A DNA stretch of 64,000 nt. It comes from JAXGXJ01 sp963829545. GTDB lineage: Bacteria > Actinomycetota > Thermoleophilia > RBG-16-64-13. Shown here in pieces: positions 44,294-53,920 of this stretch. The position numbers and the translations under genes are program-made. Numbering within the stretch: the first letter of the stretch is position 1; each line of letters begins with the position of its first letter. Where the stretch lies: positions 1 through 64,000 of the forward strand of contig CAWHIX010000008.1 of the NCBI GenBank assembly GCA_963829545.1, given 5' to 3'. The notes below the pieces were generated by a model. The model saw only the letters and a list, made by a program, of their open reading frames with translations. It was not told the origin of the DNA and ran no database searches.

Positions 44294-44675
44294 GCGGGGC
44301 CCCCGCGTAGACGCGCGCTTCCGCTCTCCGGACCACAGCTGGCCGGCCCACGGCTGCTCTACCGCTCCCCGTCGGATGTCCGCCCTTCGGAGCATCACCC
44401 GGCCGAGCCAGGAGGTCCTCGAAGCGTTGGGCCGCTCTCTCCTGCTCCGCGTCCTTGGCCGCGAGCACCTTGGAGGCTGCCTCGTCGAGGGCCGGCTTCT
44501 TGCGCTGAGAGCTTGCCAAGAGGCCGTCGATCGTCACCGTACCCTGCTCCTTGGCCGCCTGCTTGAGTATCTCCAGCAACTCCTCGTGCAGAGACCGCTG
44601 GTTGAGGGCTGCGCGGTTACGAAGGCCGCGGGCGACGTCGTCGGGCACGTTCTTGATGGAGAGGTTGACGGGCAT
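44280..44675 (-). CDS. Ribbon-helix-helix antitoxin-like protein (FitA/VapB type), orphan
   Basis: 131 residues from ATG 44675. MPVNLSIKNVPDDVARGLRN, then RAALNQRSLHEELLEILKQA, is the RHH DNA-binding fold of FitA-type antitoxins. A helical linker (ASKVLAAKDAEQERAAQRFE) follows. The last 40 residues (GHPTGSGRAAVGRPAVVRRA) look out of frame, so the true C-terminus probably differs. No PIN-domain toxin is adjacent on either side. The end overlaps the convergent DUF456 gene. Confidence 0.65.
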   Translation of the reverse strand: MPVNLSIKNVPDDVARGLRNRAALNQRSLHEELLEILKQAAKEQGTVTIDGLLASSQRKKPALDEAASKVLAAKDAEQERAAQRFEDLLARPGDAPKGGHPTGSGRAAVGRPAVVRRAEARVYAGAPLTPP

Positions 44676-44968
44676 CCTGGTCGCTCCTCTCTGGTTCTCT
44701 GAAGGAATCCGTGCTCGACGATTCTAGCCCGGTCGGCGGCCGTTCGCCCACCGTGCCGCACCTCGACGTTCGTGGCCGGTTCTCATTCCCGCAGTGACGC
44801 CGCCGTCGAGGTACCCCATGGCCGACATGACGTCGGGGCCGTCCTTTGTCTCGTAGCCGTGCTCTTCGACCATCGGCTCGGTGACGATGAGCCTCCCGCA
44901 TTTCGATTCGGTGATGTGGCCGTTATCCTCCGCGTCTCGTGTCAGTGCAGCGCCGTCCGCAGAGCGGC

Positions 44969-45655
44969 CTAGCGAACGAACCTCAAGAACTCGTCTACCG
45001 CGATGCGGGTCCGTGGGAAGCGATTGACCGGCGCGTTCCACTCCGGGTAGCCGATAGCGATCGCCACCACGAATTTCTGCTTGTCCGTCCCGGGGATCAG
45101 CTTTCGTAGAAGCTCGGGGTAGCGGACGTTCGAGCCAGTGATACAGGTCTCCAGACCCCGGGCGTGAGCCGCGAGGGCGATGCCCATGGAGAACAGCCCG
45201 GCGTCGAAGCAACCGTAGCAGTCCGAGAAGCCATCGTCGAAGGTCAGCACCAGCACCGTCGGCGCTCCAAAGATCTCGGCCCCGGCCACCAAGGGGGATA
45301 CGGGCGGATCGGGTTGGGGCGTGCCCAGCTTCGCCACTTCGGCCGCCACGAACGCGGCCCTGGTCTGGAAGAGGTCCTGCTGCCTGGCCAGAAGGGCCGG
45401 CGGCATGGCCGCGCCCGGAGGGAAGTCCGGATTGGGCTCCGCTTCGGACTCCGCGTATTGTCTCAACTCCGCCTTGAACCTTTGCAGCGGCTCGCCGGAA
45501 AGCGCGTACACATACGTGGACTGGGTGTTGGTAGCGGACGGTGCCCACCTGGCCTCGGTGAGTATCTCCCGCAAGACGTCATCGGGCACCTGATCCGGCT
45601 TGTATGCGCGGACGGCCCGTCTCTCCAAGATCGCGGCGCTCACTTCCAGGCCCAT
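44969..45655 (-). CDS. Nitroreductase-family protein
   Basis: 228 residues from ATG 45655, eight bases after GAGGAGG; the frame is open further upstream. AILERRAVRAYKPDQVPDDV (Arg-Ala/Ser-x-Arg FMN motif) and ILTEARWAPSATNTQSTYVY are the N-terminal nitroreductase blocks. SMGIALAAHARGLETCITGS and VVAIAIGYPEWNAPVNRFPR are the C-terminal ones. An FMN enzyme reducing nitro, quinone or similar groups with NAD(P)H; the substrate is unknown. Confidence 0.85.
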   Translation of the reverse strand: MGLEVSAAILERRAVRAYKPDQVPDDVLREILTEARWAPSATNTQSTYVYALSGEPLQRFKAELRQYAESEAEPNPDFPPGAAMPPALLARQQDLFQTRAAFVAAEVAKLGTPQPDPPVSPLVAGAEIFGAPTVLVLTFDDGFSDCYGCFDAGLFSMGIALAAHARGLETCITGSNVRYPELLRKLIPGTDKQKFVVAIAIGYPEWNAPVNRFPRTRIAVDEFLRFVR

Positions 45656-45723
45656 TGCTACTACCTCCTCGGTCTCGGACATCGTTGCGGCTCGTTACTT
45701 CTGATGATAGCGTGCTAGGCGAC

Positions 45724-46377
45724 ATGAGCACGCCGTGCCAGCCAGATATCGAAGAGCACACGCTGAAGGAGATCGTCGACCTCGAGTGGGCGATGTTCCA
45801 TGAAGTGCAGAGTCTCGACGGCCCCGCCGCCTGCCAGCAGGATCCCAAGACGTTTGAGATCATGCGCTCCAGCCAGCTTGCCGCGTGGAGCGAGGAGGTC
45901 GCCGAAAGCTATCTGGACGACCTCAAGCGGGCGCGCACGACCGGCCGCAATCTCATGACCGAGAAGTACGCCCGCATGATGGAGTACACGTCTCCCTGCG
46001 AGTTTCGACGCATCGCTCCGAACCTTCCCGCTCTCGACCAGAGCGCCGTACCGGTGATCGAGCGGCTCTCACACCTGTCGGTGCGCTGGATGGAAGAACT
46101 CGTGGCCAAGTACCCGCGGCTCGGCGCCCAGGGCCGCCCCATCCACGCCCTGGACGACAACAGGTACCTCACGTCGTTCGAGACCTACAATCGTGGAGAG
46201 CTCTCCACCTACAGCGCCAAGACGCTGCAGCTTCTGGAAGAGCACTACCTGAGGCTGACCGCCGCGGGGGTCAATCCTGCGGAGAAGATCCTGGAGCATA
46301 CGGTGGCCAGGAGCGGATTCTCCTCGCTGGAGGCCGCCGAGGCGGCACTGGAGGCTCGGGCGACCAAGGGGCGCTGA
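45724..46377 (+). CDS. DUF4125-family protein
   Basis: 217 residues from ATG 45724. It shows HTLKEIVDLEWAMFHEVQSL, CQQDPKTFEIMRSSQLAAWS, NLMTEKYARMMEYTSPCEFR and NRYLTSFETYNRGELSTYSA, matching the DUF4125 pattern I know from anaerobic actinobacteria and clostridia. No catalytic mechanism is known. The gene is alone, and its start lies only 69 bases from the divergent nitroreductase. Confidence 0.7.
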   Translation: MSTPCQPDIEEHTLKEIVDLEWAMFHEVQSLDGPAACQQDPKTFEIMRSSQLAAWSEEVAESYLDDLKRARTTGRNLMTEKYARMMEYTSPCEFRRIAPNLPALDQSAVPVIERLSHLSVRWMEELVAKYPRLGAQGRPIHALDDNRYLTSFETYNRGELSTYSAKTLQLLEEHYLRLTAAGVNPAEKILEHTVARSGFSSLEAAEAALEARATKGR

Positions 46378-46460
46378 CAGGCGGGTCGTCGCTGCTTCCG
46401 GCACTGCGGGACCGGCACGCGGAGCGGCGGTGCGGGCGGCGCCCGCACTCTACATCTCGA

Positions 46461-46697
46461 TCAGTCCTCTTCCCAGGCGATGTCCACACCTTCCGAATCT
46501 CCCACCGCTTCCCGCAAGATGCTGACGAGCTCGGCACTCGCGCCGCTCTCCTCGAGCAGGTCGATAGTCATGGGGGTGATGTAGTAGTCGGTGTCTTCTT
46601 CGTCTTCCTCCACGAGCTGGTCGATCAGCAACTGCAGATCGTCCTCGTCGACGGTCCCGATGACGTCTCCACCATCCTTGAGTGACAACGTGATCAC
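46461..46697 (-). CDS. Small acidic conserved protein
   Basis: 78 residues: ITLSLKDGGDVIGTVDEDDL, then LQLLIDQLVEEDEEDTDYYI and MTIDLLEESGASAELVSILR. Strongly acidic (many Glu and Asp). Short proteins of this pattern are widespread and are sometimes labelled galactosyldiacylglycerol synthase, a label the length cannot support. The function is unknown. 46698-46902 upstream holds no gene I can see. Confidence 0.7.
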   Translation of the reverse strand: MITLSLKDGGDVIGTVDEDDLQLLIDQLVEEDEEDTDYYITPMTIDLLEESGASAELVSILREAVGDSEGVDIAWEED

Positions 46698-46902
46698 TGG
46701 GTGAGCCTCCCCTTTCGCGTGTGCTTGCGCCGCTCACTGTACCATCGCGGTCTCTGGACGGGCTGGGTTCTCCGGATACCCTGGATGAGGGCCGGCGGCT
46801 GCTTGCCCTCGGCTGTCTCAAATCAATGCTCGACGTCTGAGGAAGGTGCCGCTCGCTCACGTCAAGGGACCGTACCACGGCTGGACCCACGGCTGGCGCA
46901 GG

Positions 46903-47916
46903 CTAACCGGTGCCCGAGTCGGTGTCGAACTCCAGGCTTTCGGAGGGGAGTATCTCCATCTGCACATCCATGCCGTAGAGTCGTCCGGCCAGGCTGTCCC
47001 GCAACGCTTCTTCGGCGGGTAGCGCGCCACTTCCCACCACGACGATCCTCATCGTCCCTTCCTTGGCCTCGGCGGAGACGTAGCGGTAGTCGGTGCCGTC
47101 TATCCAGACCTTCGTGGCCTGCGCAGCGCGGCTTTCGGCCAGGTTGTCGTGAGCGATCTGGACGCTGGTGAGCCCCAGAGGGGTGGCGATTATGATCACC
47201 ATGACGGCGATGAGAACGACGGCCACACGTCGGGCCCGCAGCGACTTCTGGACCAGTGAGGCTCCTGGATACCCCATAAGCCCGAAGACCAGCGCGCCGG
47301 TGATCAGGATGGCGAAGTAGTTGGTGACGAAGAGAAGCAGGCTGCCGAGAGCGAGGTCGATGCGGCCGGCCGCAAGGAGAATGCCGACGTTGGTCAACGG
47401 GGGCACCAGCGAGATGGCGATAGCCACCCCCGGCAGGGTGTCGGAGACATCCTTCCGCCCCGTCGCGAACGCCCCGGCAAGTCCGGTGGCCAGCGCCGCC
47501 GCCAGATCCACCAGCCGTGGAGAAGTGCGGGCCATGATCTGCGAGTTGGAGGTGGGATCGAAGGCCTCGCCCACGCTCTGGGCAAGAATGAAGCCTACGA
47601 GTACAGCAGTGGCCATGCCCGCCACCCCGACGAGGATCGAGCTCACGATGGCCCTCCGGTCGCCGATGCTGATGCCGAAGGCCAGCCCCATGATGGGGAG
47701 CATCAAGGGGGCTACGATCATGGCGCCGATCACCGTGGCGACCGAGTCACCCAGGAGGCCGTAGGTGGCGATAGCCGAGGCAAGTATCAGGAGGGCCCCG
47801 AAGCGGATGAGCCGTCTTTGAAGGTCGGGAGGCTCGAACAAGAGCACGTCCCGAACCCGTGCGACCTCGCTCGCATCGAGCCGTCCTCCGTGCAGCAGAT
47901 CTGCCAACTTCGACAT
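46903..47916 (-). CDS. DUF389 membrane protein
   Basis: 337 residues from ATG 47916, after AGGGGAAG. The membrane core reads LLILASAIATYGLLGDSVAT, VIGAMIVAPLMLPIMGLAFG, SLVPPLTNVGILLAAGRIDL and LLLFVTNYFAILITGALVFG, which is the TIGR00341/DUF389 signature. About seven helices are followed by a soluble C-terminal domain (residues 260-337). The function is unknown. The frame is open to 48096, but only ATG 47916 has a ribosome site. Confidence 0.85.
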   Translation of the reverse strand: MSKLADLLHGGRLDASEVARVRDVLLFEPPDLQRRLIRFGALLILASAIATYGLLGDSVATVIGAMIVAPLMLPIMGLAFGISIGDRRAIVSSILVGVAGMATAVLVGFILAQSVGEAFDPTSNSQIMARTSPRLVDLAAALATGLAGAFATGRKDVSDTLPGVAIAISLVPPLTNVGILLAAGRIDLALGSLLLFVTNYFAILITGALVFGLMGYPGASLVQKSLRARRVAVVLIAVMVIIIATPLGLTSVQIAHDNLAESRAAQATKVWIDGTDYRYVSAEAKEGTMRIVVVGSGALPAEEALRDSLAGRLYGMDVQMEILPSESLEFDTDSGTG

Positions 47917-48195
47917 CACTTCCCCTGGTCTAGCCGTGGATACCGTGCTCGGTACTGTCGAGCCACAAGTACGAGCAATCGCGATGGATTCCTGCCTCGT
48001 GCTGCCGGGCGCACATCCTCTCCTGGTGGCCAGTGTCAAGGCTGTCCCGCGGGGGGGCGACATCCCTCGTGCGCCCGGCATGATTGAGCCATGCACCGCC
48101 GGGCACTTTGGTTCTTGTCTGGGGGCGCGGCCGAGTGTGATAACCCGCAGCGGCGGGCACTACACAGACAGCAAGCTTCGGGTAAGGAGGTCGAG

Positions 48196-48943
48196 ATGGG
48201 CAAGGGTGGGATCATCGCCATCGTAGTGGTCGTAGCCGTGATCGTCCTCGCGGCCGTCTGGCTCGGTCTCGGCTTCGCGTTGAGTCAGTTCCACGGGCCC
48301 GGTGGTGACCGAGGAGCGCGAGGTGGCGGGCTTCAGCAAGGTCGACGTGAGCGGTGACGGCACGTTGGTCGTCGCGATGGGGGATGTGTCTGCGCTCCGC
48401 ATCGAAGGGCCGGAGGACGTCATCGGCAGGATCGATACCAGTGTCCGCGGCGACACGCTGCACATCGGGCAGCGCCTGGGCTGGCTGCGCTTCGGCCCGT
48501 TCGGGTACACGGGGGATGTCATCTACTACCTGACCGCGCCCGAGCTGACGGGTATCGAACTGAGCGGAGCTATCGACGTGCAGGGCGAGGCTGCCTTGGA
48601 GACCGGAGACTTGGCGATCGGATCTAGCGGCTCGTCCGTCATCGACCTCGATCTCCAGGTAGGTGTGTTGACGATCGACACCTCAGGGTCGTCTGACGTG
48701 ACACTGCGGGGGACTGCCGACGAGGCTGCGTACGGCATCAGCGGCTCAGCCGACATCAAGGCTCGAGACCTCACGAGTCGGTCGGTGACGATCGACTGCA
48801 GCGGGTCGTCCAACATCGAGGTGAACGTCAGCGAGCAACTGACGGTACACGCGTCCGGGAGTTCCAACGTCTCTTACTTGGGCGACCCGGCGCTCGACAC
48901 CGACATCTCGGGTTCGGGAGAGGTGAAGAAGCTCGAGGAGTAG
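48196..48943 (+). CDS. DUF2807 (GIN-type) auto-adhesin-like protein (indel near 48297)
   Basis: About 248 residues from ATG 48196, with AAGGAGG at 48184-48190. One N-terminal membrane helix (IIAIVVVVAVIVLAAVWLGL) precedes a beta-solenoid. After one frame change it reads FSKVDVSGDGTLVVAMGDVS, then repeated SGSSDVTLRGTAD, ISGSADIKARDLTS and CSGSSNIEVNVSEQ, the DUF2807 repeat with its SGSx turns. It is anchored outside the cell. The partner is unknown. Confidence 0.8.
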
Positions 48944-48978
48944 CCGAGGACCAGGATCCGGCAGAAATGCTTTGAGGT

Positions 48979-49014
48979 CGGTGGGGCGCCGCGGCATGCC
49001 GCGGCGCCCCACCG
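48979..49014. terminator. Perfect 36-bp palindrome after the DUF2807 gene
   Basis: CGGTGGGGCGCCGCGGCA (48979-48996) and its exact complement (48997-49014) form a very stable hairpin 36 bases after the stop. No T run follows, yet the position fits a transcript end. Confidence 0.65.
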
Positions 49015-49191
49015 AGTCGTCCGCGTCATCGGTGCGGGACTTACCCTAAGCTCTGTTTAGCGGTAGATTGGGGCAGCGGAGGTCAGTCGCCGAGCGGCCA
49101 CACGAGTGGACGCACGCCATCCAGCGTGAGGGGACGGCGTGCGGTCGACAGGGGGAGCCTTGAGAAGCCCAGCGGAGAGAAGTCCCTGCAT

Positions 49192-50523
49192 ATGAACTTG
49201 CCCGGTCGCGGCCGACCTCGCTACTTCTACGGATATCTGAACAGCCTCTTCGTCGGCATCTCCCTCTTCCTGCTGGGCGGCGCCAACTATCTTCTGCCGG
49301 CTTTCTCCGGTTTCATGAAGGACGATCTGGGCTGGACGGCCACAGGCACGGGCGGAGCCTTCTCGGTCTACTACGTGGTGTTCGGAGCGGTGACCTTCCT
49401 TGCGGGCAGTCTGGTGCTGCGCTTCGGGCCTCGGCTGCTTATCGCTGCGGGCGCCTTGGTGGTCGTGGTGACGAGCGTGCTTCTTTCCATGACCCAGGAG
49501 CTCTGGCAGTTCTACCTGTTGGCCGGCGTGTACGCGGTCGGGGTGGCCGGCGGCGGAGTGGTGACCGGACCCCAGTTGGCAGGCAATTGGTTACACAGAC
49601 GCCGCGGCTTGGTCATCGGTCTGCTGTTGGCCGCCACGGGGCTGGGGGGGGCCTTCCTGACCTTGGTGGGCGAGCGCGTGATGGAGGCTTACGGCTCGTG
49701 GCGCCCCAGTTGGCTGGTCATTGCGGCCATCATGATGCTGTCGGTACTGCTGGCCGCCCTCTTCGTCCGCAATCGGCCCGAAGAACTGGGGCAGTACATC
49801 GACGGGGTCAAGGATCCGGCCGAGCTGGCAGCGATGTCCGAGCGACGCTCCGGGGGAGCCTACAAGTCCCTGCACGCCTGGACCATGGGCGAGGCCGCCC
49901 GTACTCCGACCCTGTGGCTCATCGTCCTGACCTTCGGCTTCAGCGACTACGTCTTCCTGGGGACTCTGTCTCACCAGGTGACCTACCTCACGGGGGAAGC
50001 GGGCGTGTCGGCAAGCGCTGCGGCCGGCGCGCTGGCCCTCATGGTCGCCTTCATGGCCGTGGGCAAGGCCGGGGGAGGCTGGCTGGCCGATAAGGTCGAA
50101 CCTCGCAAGACATTGGGACTCATGTCTCTCATGTTGGCGGCGGGTCTCCTCGTACTCTTGCTCTGGCATGCGACACCCGCGCTCTATGTCTACGTCATCC
50201 TGCTGGGCGTGGGCTTCGGCGCCAGCATGGCGCAGACCTCAGCCACGCTCGCCAACTACTATGGGCGCAAGAACCTGGCCAGCATCATGGGACTCGCCCA
50301 CGGAACGGCAGCCCTGCTCGGCGCCCTCAGCACCACTCTCACCGGCGTGATCGCCGACCAGGCGGGGAGCTACGTGCCCGCCTTCATCGTCATGCTGATC
50401 CTGGCCGTGGCCGGAGCCGTTTGCGCCTTCCTGGCGCCCATCCCTCGGCGCAAGGAGGGCGAGGTGACTACTACCGTGGGCCAGATTCGTGAAAGGAGCG
50501 CAGTCGATGGCAAAGCATCCTGA
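49192..50523 (+). CDS. MFS transporter, MCT/OFA-like
   Basis: 443 residues from ATG 49192. RPRYFYGYLNSLFVGISLFL, then FSGFMKDDLGWTATGTGGAF and AGVYAVGVAGGGVVTGPQLA, and GNWLHRRRGLVIGLLLAATG, are hallmarks of the monocarboxylate/oxalate-formate antiporter-like MFS branch with 12 helices. It overlaps the CocE-type hydrolase start by 17 bases, so the pair is co-translated and the transporter probably imports or exports the hydrolase substrate or product (an organic acid). The frame is open to GTG 49126. Confidence 0.85.
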   Translation: MNLPGRGRPRYFYGYLNSLFVGISLFLLGGANYLLPAFSGFMKDDLGWTATGTGGAFSVYYVVFGAVTFLAGSLVLRFGPRLLIAAGALVVVVTSVLLSMTQELWQFYLLAGVYAVGVAGGGVVTGPQLAGNWLHRRRGLVIGLLLAATGLGGAFLTLVGERVMEAYGSWRPSWLVIAAIMMLSVLLAALFVRNRPEELGQYIDGVKDPAELAAMSERRSGGAYKSLHAWTMGEAARTPTLWLIVLTFGFSDYVFLGTLSHQVTYLTGEAGVSASAAAGALALMVAFMAVGKAGGGWLADKVEPRKTLGLMSLMLAAGLLVLLLWHATPALYVYVILLGVGFGASMAQTSATLANYYGRKNLASIMGLAHGTAALLGALSTTLTGVIADQAGSYVPAFIVMLILAVAGAVCAFLAPIPRRKEGEVTTTVGQIRERSAVDGKAS

Positions 50524-52264
50524 CGACTTGATCTTCGTCCCGCCAGTCCCTCTCTCCGAGAGCGGCTATCCCGGTCTCCGGCCACGAACGGAACGCGCTC
50601 GGGGGATGGTGATCGAGTACGACGTGGCCGTCCCCATGCGCGATGGGATCACGATCTACGCCGATGTCTACCGCCCCGACCGGCCGGGCCGCTTCCCTCC
50701 GCTGCTGCAATGGGGCCCCTACGGCAAGCACGGCGCGACCTTCTACAACTTCCTGGGCAACTGCCTGGTCAACGACGAGGACTTCAACGAGTTCTGTAGG
50801 TTCGAGGCGGGTGATCCCGTCTACTGGTGCCGCAACGGCTTCGCCATCGTCAATGTCGACTCCCGGGGCTCCTGGTCGTCCGAGGGCGACCTCACCTGGA
50901 TGAGCGAGCAGGAAGCCGAAGACATGTACGACACCATCGAGTGGGCGGGGACCCGCGAGTGGAGCAACGGCAAGGTGGGAATGCAGGGAGTGTCCTATCT
51001 CGCCTGGAGCCAATGGAGGGCGGCGGCGGCCCAGCCACCTCATCTCGCCGCCATAAACCCCTGGGAAGGGGTGAGCGACTTCTATCGTGAACTGGCCTTC
51101 CACGGGGGCATCCCGGAGACGCTCTTCTGTACCATGTGGCAGAGCAACGTCCATTACTCCACAACCCGCGTGGAGGACTTCCTGGCCATGCAGGACCTCC
51201 ATCCTGTCTTCGACGAGTACTGGGCGGGGAAGAACGCCGATCTCTCCAAGATCACGGTTCCCGCTCTCGTCGTGGCCTCGTGGACGGATCATGGACTGCA
51301 CACCCGCGGCACAATCGAGGGCTTCAGGCAGATGTCGTCGGCGGACAAGTGGCTCATCGTTCACGGACGCAAGAAATGGTGGCACTTCTACCTGCCCGAG
51401 AACGTGGAGAGGCAGCGGCAGTTCTTCAGCCGCTTCCTCAAGGGCATCGACAACCACGTCAAGGACTGGCCCCGGGTGACCATCGAGGTCCGAGAGAAGT
51501 ACTACGTGGGCGAGACCCGCACCGAGAACGAGTGGCCCATCGCTCGGACCGAGTACATCAGGTACTTCCTCGACGCCGCCGGCGGGAGCCTTAGCGTCAC
51601 TCCTCCGGCGGAGGAAACGGTGGCTCGATACAACGCGGACCGCGTCTACGATCAGGACCCCACCCAGTGCAGCCCTTACTTCCTGGAGGGCCTGCGGCAG
51701 GTACAGTGCTCACCATCCGCGGCGACGCGGCTGCCGAGCGAGCCCACGCGAGCCACGTTCGAGATGGAGTTCCCCGAACGCACCGAGCTCACGGGCTACA
51801 TGAACCTCCGGCTTTGGGTGCAGGCAGACGGCAGCGACGATCTCGACCTCTTCGTGGCCCTGGAGAAGATCGATCGGGCGGGTTATCTCGTCCCGCTGGC
51901 TTTCTTCGGCAACCACGACGACGGCCCCGTCGCTCTGGGCTGGCTGCGCGCCTCGCATCGCGAACTGGACGAGGAGAAGTCGACGCCCTGGCAGCCGATC
52001 CACAAGCATGCCCGCGAACTCAAGCTGGCTCCGGGTGAGATCGTGCCCCTTGACATCGAGATCCTGCCCACCAGCATCCTGTTCGAGAAGGGGGAGAGGC
52101 TCCGTTTGGTCGTGCAGGGCAGTGACATCTATTGGTACCCTACCGAGGGCCATACCAACGGGCACCTCCATACGGTCAACAAAGGGGATCACGTGCTCCA
52201 TACGGGAGGGCGATACGAGTCGTTTCTCCTGGTTCCCGTGATCCCGCCTCGGCAGGCGACGTAG
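50507..52264 (+). CDS. CocE/NonD-family hydrolase (X-Pro dipeptidyl peptidase fold)
   Basis: 585 residues from ATG 50507 (AAAGGAG at 50492). YDVAVPMRDGITIYADVYRP and FAIVNVDSRGSWSSEGDL are the N-terminal blocks. The nucleophile elbow is VGMQGVSYLAWSQW, the acid is in VVASWTDHGLHTRGT and the His in HGRKKWWHF. The C-terminal jelly roll has TELTGYMNLRLWVQADGSDD and RLRLVVQGSDIYWYP. Members hydrolyse esters or amides (cocaine esterase, glutaryl-7-ACA acylase, amino-ester hydrolases); the natural substrate here is unknown. It forms an operon with the MFS, SnoaL and SDR genes. Confidence 0.85.
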   Translation: MAKHPDDLIFVPPVPLSESGYPGLRPRTERARGMVIEYDVAVPMRDGITIYADVYRPDRPGRFPPLLQWGPYGKHGATFYNFLGNCLVNDEDFNEFCRFEAGDPVYWCRNGFAIVNVDSRGSWSSEGDLTWMSEQEAEDMYDTIEWAGTREWSNGKVGMQGVSYLAWSQWRAAAAQPPHLAAINPWEGVSDFYRELAFHGGIPETLFCTMWQSNVHYSTTRVEDFLAMQDLHPVFDEYWAGKNADLSKITVPALVVASWTDHGLHTRGTIEGFRQMSSADKWLIVHGRKKWWHFYLPENVERQRQFFSRFLKGIDNHVKDWPRVTIEVREKYYVGETRTENEWPIARTEYIRYFLDAAGGSLSVTPPAEETVARYNADRVYDQDPTQCSPYFLEGLRQVQCSPSAATRLPSEPTRATFEMEFPERTELTGYMNLRLWVQADGSDDLDLFVALEKIDRAGYLVPLAFFGNHDDGPVALGWLRASHRELDEEKSTPWQPIHKHARELKLAPGEIVPLDIEILPTSILFEKGERLRLVVQGSDIYWYPTEGHTNGHLHTVNKGDHVLHTGGRYESFLLVPVIPPRQAT

Positions 52265-52324
52265 TCCGCCGGGCCATGGCCTAGGGCGCCGAGAAAGGCC
52301 CGAGCGGCCGGAAAGGAAGGCTTC

Positions 52325-52942
52325 ATGGTGAACGAACTCGCATCAGACAAGCTGCAGATCAGGGAGGTCGTCGAGAACTGGGTCGTGTGGCGGGACTCGG
52401 CGGATTGGGAGCGTTTCGCCACCGTCTGGCACCCGGACGGCTGGATGACGGCCACCTGGTTCCAGGGTCCGGCCTCGGAGTTCATCGAGGTGAGCCGGCG
52501 CGGCTTCGAGGCGGGCGTGAACATCCTGCACCAACTGGGTGGGTTCTCGTGTGAGGTCGCCGGCGGACGGGCCGTGGCCCAGACCAAGATGACCATCCAC
52601 CAGCGGGCGTCGCTCGAGGGCATCCCTACCGACGTGGTCTGCTGGGGACGGTTCTACGATTTCTTCGAGAAGCAGGACGAACGCTGGGCGATCGTCCGGC
52701 GCCAGCCCATCTACGAGAAGGACCGGCTCGACCCGGTGGACCCGAGCGTCCGGTTGGAGCTCGACGCGGCTCTGCTGGCTACGTTCCCCGAGGGCTACCG
52801 GCATCTGGCCTACCTGCAGACCAAGGCCGGCTTCACGGTCAAGCAGGGTCTGCCGGGGCTGCGGGGTGAGGCGGTGCAGAAGCTGTACGAGGAGGGCACC
52901 GCGTGGTTGAAAGGGGCGCCCCTTCCCGGCGAGCCGCTGTGA
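52325..52942 (+). CDS. SnoaL-like (NTF2-fold) protein
   Basis: 205 residues from ATG 52325 (GGAAAGGAAGG upstream). LQIREVVENWVVWRDSADWE, then ATVWHPDGWMTATWFQG, HQLGGFSCEVAGGRAVAQTK and WGRFYDFFEKQDERWAIVRR give the NTF2-like cone. The C-terminal 60 residues add helices. It differs from the SnoaL-like gene at 15775. It probably acts on the same compound as the neighbouring hydrolase and dehydrogenase. Its reaction is unknown. Confidence 0.75.
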   Translation: MVNELASDKLQIREVVENWVVWRDSADWERFATVWHPDGWMTATWFQGPASEFIEVSRRGFEAGVNILHQLGGFSCEVAGGRAVAQTKMTIHQRASLEGIPTDVVCWGRFYDFFEKQDERWAIVRRQPIYEKDRLDPVDPSVRLELDAALLATFPEGYRHLAYLQTKAGFTVKQGLPGLRGEAVQKLYEEGTAWLKGAPLPGEPL

Positions 52943-53012
52943 GGCGGCGGCTCATCGCATCGCACGCGGAGGAGCGGACAGAAGACTCGACGAATCGAAC
53001 CGAGGAGGAATG

Positions 53013-53791
53013 ATGGGAAGGGTGCAGGACAAAGTAGCCATCGTGACCGGTGGGTCCACGGGGCTGGGCAAGGCTACCTGCGAGCTCATGGCCCGAGAAG
53101 GGGCCAAGGTGGTCATCGCCGACATCCAGGACGATCTGGGGGCGGCCGTGGTCGGGGAGATCAACCAGGGCGGCGGGGCGCCAAGTACTACCACATGGAC
53201 GTCACCAACGAGGAGCAGGTCAAGCAGGTCTGCGCCGACGTGTTCAAGACCTTCGGCAGCATCGACATCCTGGTCAACAATGCCGGCATCACCGGCGCGC
53301 CTCTGCCCACCCACGAGATCACTGTGGAGGAGTGGGACAAGGTCCTGGGCGTCGACGCCAAGGGCGTCTTTCTCTGCACCAAGCACGCGGTCCCCTACAT
53401 GAAGCAGAGCGGCGGGGGCAGCATCGTCAACATCTCGTCGGTGTACGGCATCGTGGGTGGCATGGACGTCCCGCCTCCCTTCCTCTACCACGCCGCCAAG
53501 GGTGCCGTGCGCGTGATGAGCAAGTCCGACGCCATCTGCTACGCCGCCGACAAGATCAGGTGCAACTCGGTCCATCCGGGCTGGCTCTGGACCCCCATGC
53601 TGGAGGGAGTGGGCAAGAACGCCACCGAGGGCCCGGAGGAGTTCCACAAGCGGATACTGAGCCGTCTGCCGCTGGGCCACTACGGCGAGCCCCTCGACGT
53701 GGCCTACGGCGTGCTCTACCTGGCCTCGGACGAGTCGAAGTTCGTGACCGGCACCGAGCTGGTCATCGACGGGGGATACTGCACCTGGTAG
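53013..53791 (+). pseudogene. Short-chain dehydrogenase/reductase, frameshifted near 53178
   Basis: About 259 residues from ATG 53013 (AGGAGG just before). AIVTGGSTGLGKATCELMAR is the TGxxxGxG cofactor motif. The acid in IADIQDD suggests NAD(H). After one frame change come MDVTNEEQVKQVCADVF, DILVNNAGITGAPLPTHEIT and SIVNISSVYGIVGG. The catalytic Tyr-Lys is in LYHAAKGAVRVMSKSD. It ends FVTGTELVIDGGYCTW. A classical SDR of normal length; the substrate is unknown. Last gene of the 49.2-53.8 kb operon. Confidence 0.8.
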
Positions 53792-53920
53792 GGGCGCCGC
53801 GGCGCCCGCGAATTCGTCGAATACTGGATGCTCGAGGACCAGGACGCGGCGGCGGCTTCGCCGCTGCCGCGCTCAGTCCCGTCGGGAGCCGGCGTGGCTA
53901 CCGGCGGGCAGAGACCGGCA

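Noticed and set aside
44724..44965. Minus-strand frame reading HITESKCGRLIVTEPMVEEH as a gene
   Set aside because: No start codon with a ribosome site and no recognisable family. The rest of the long frame is antisense or out of frame to the nitroreductase.
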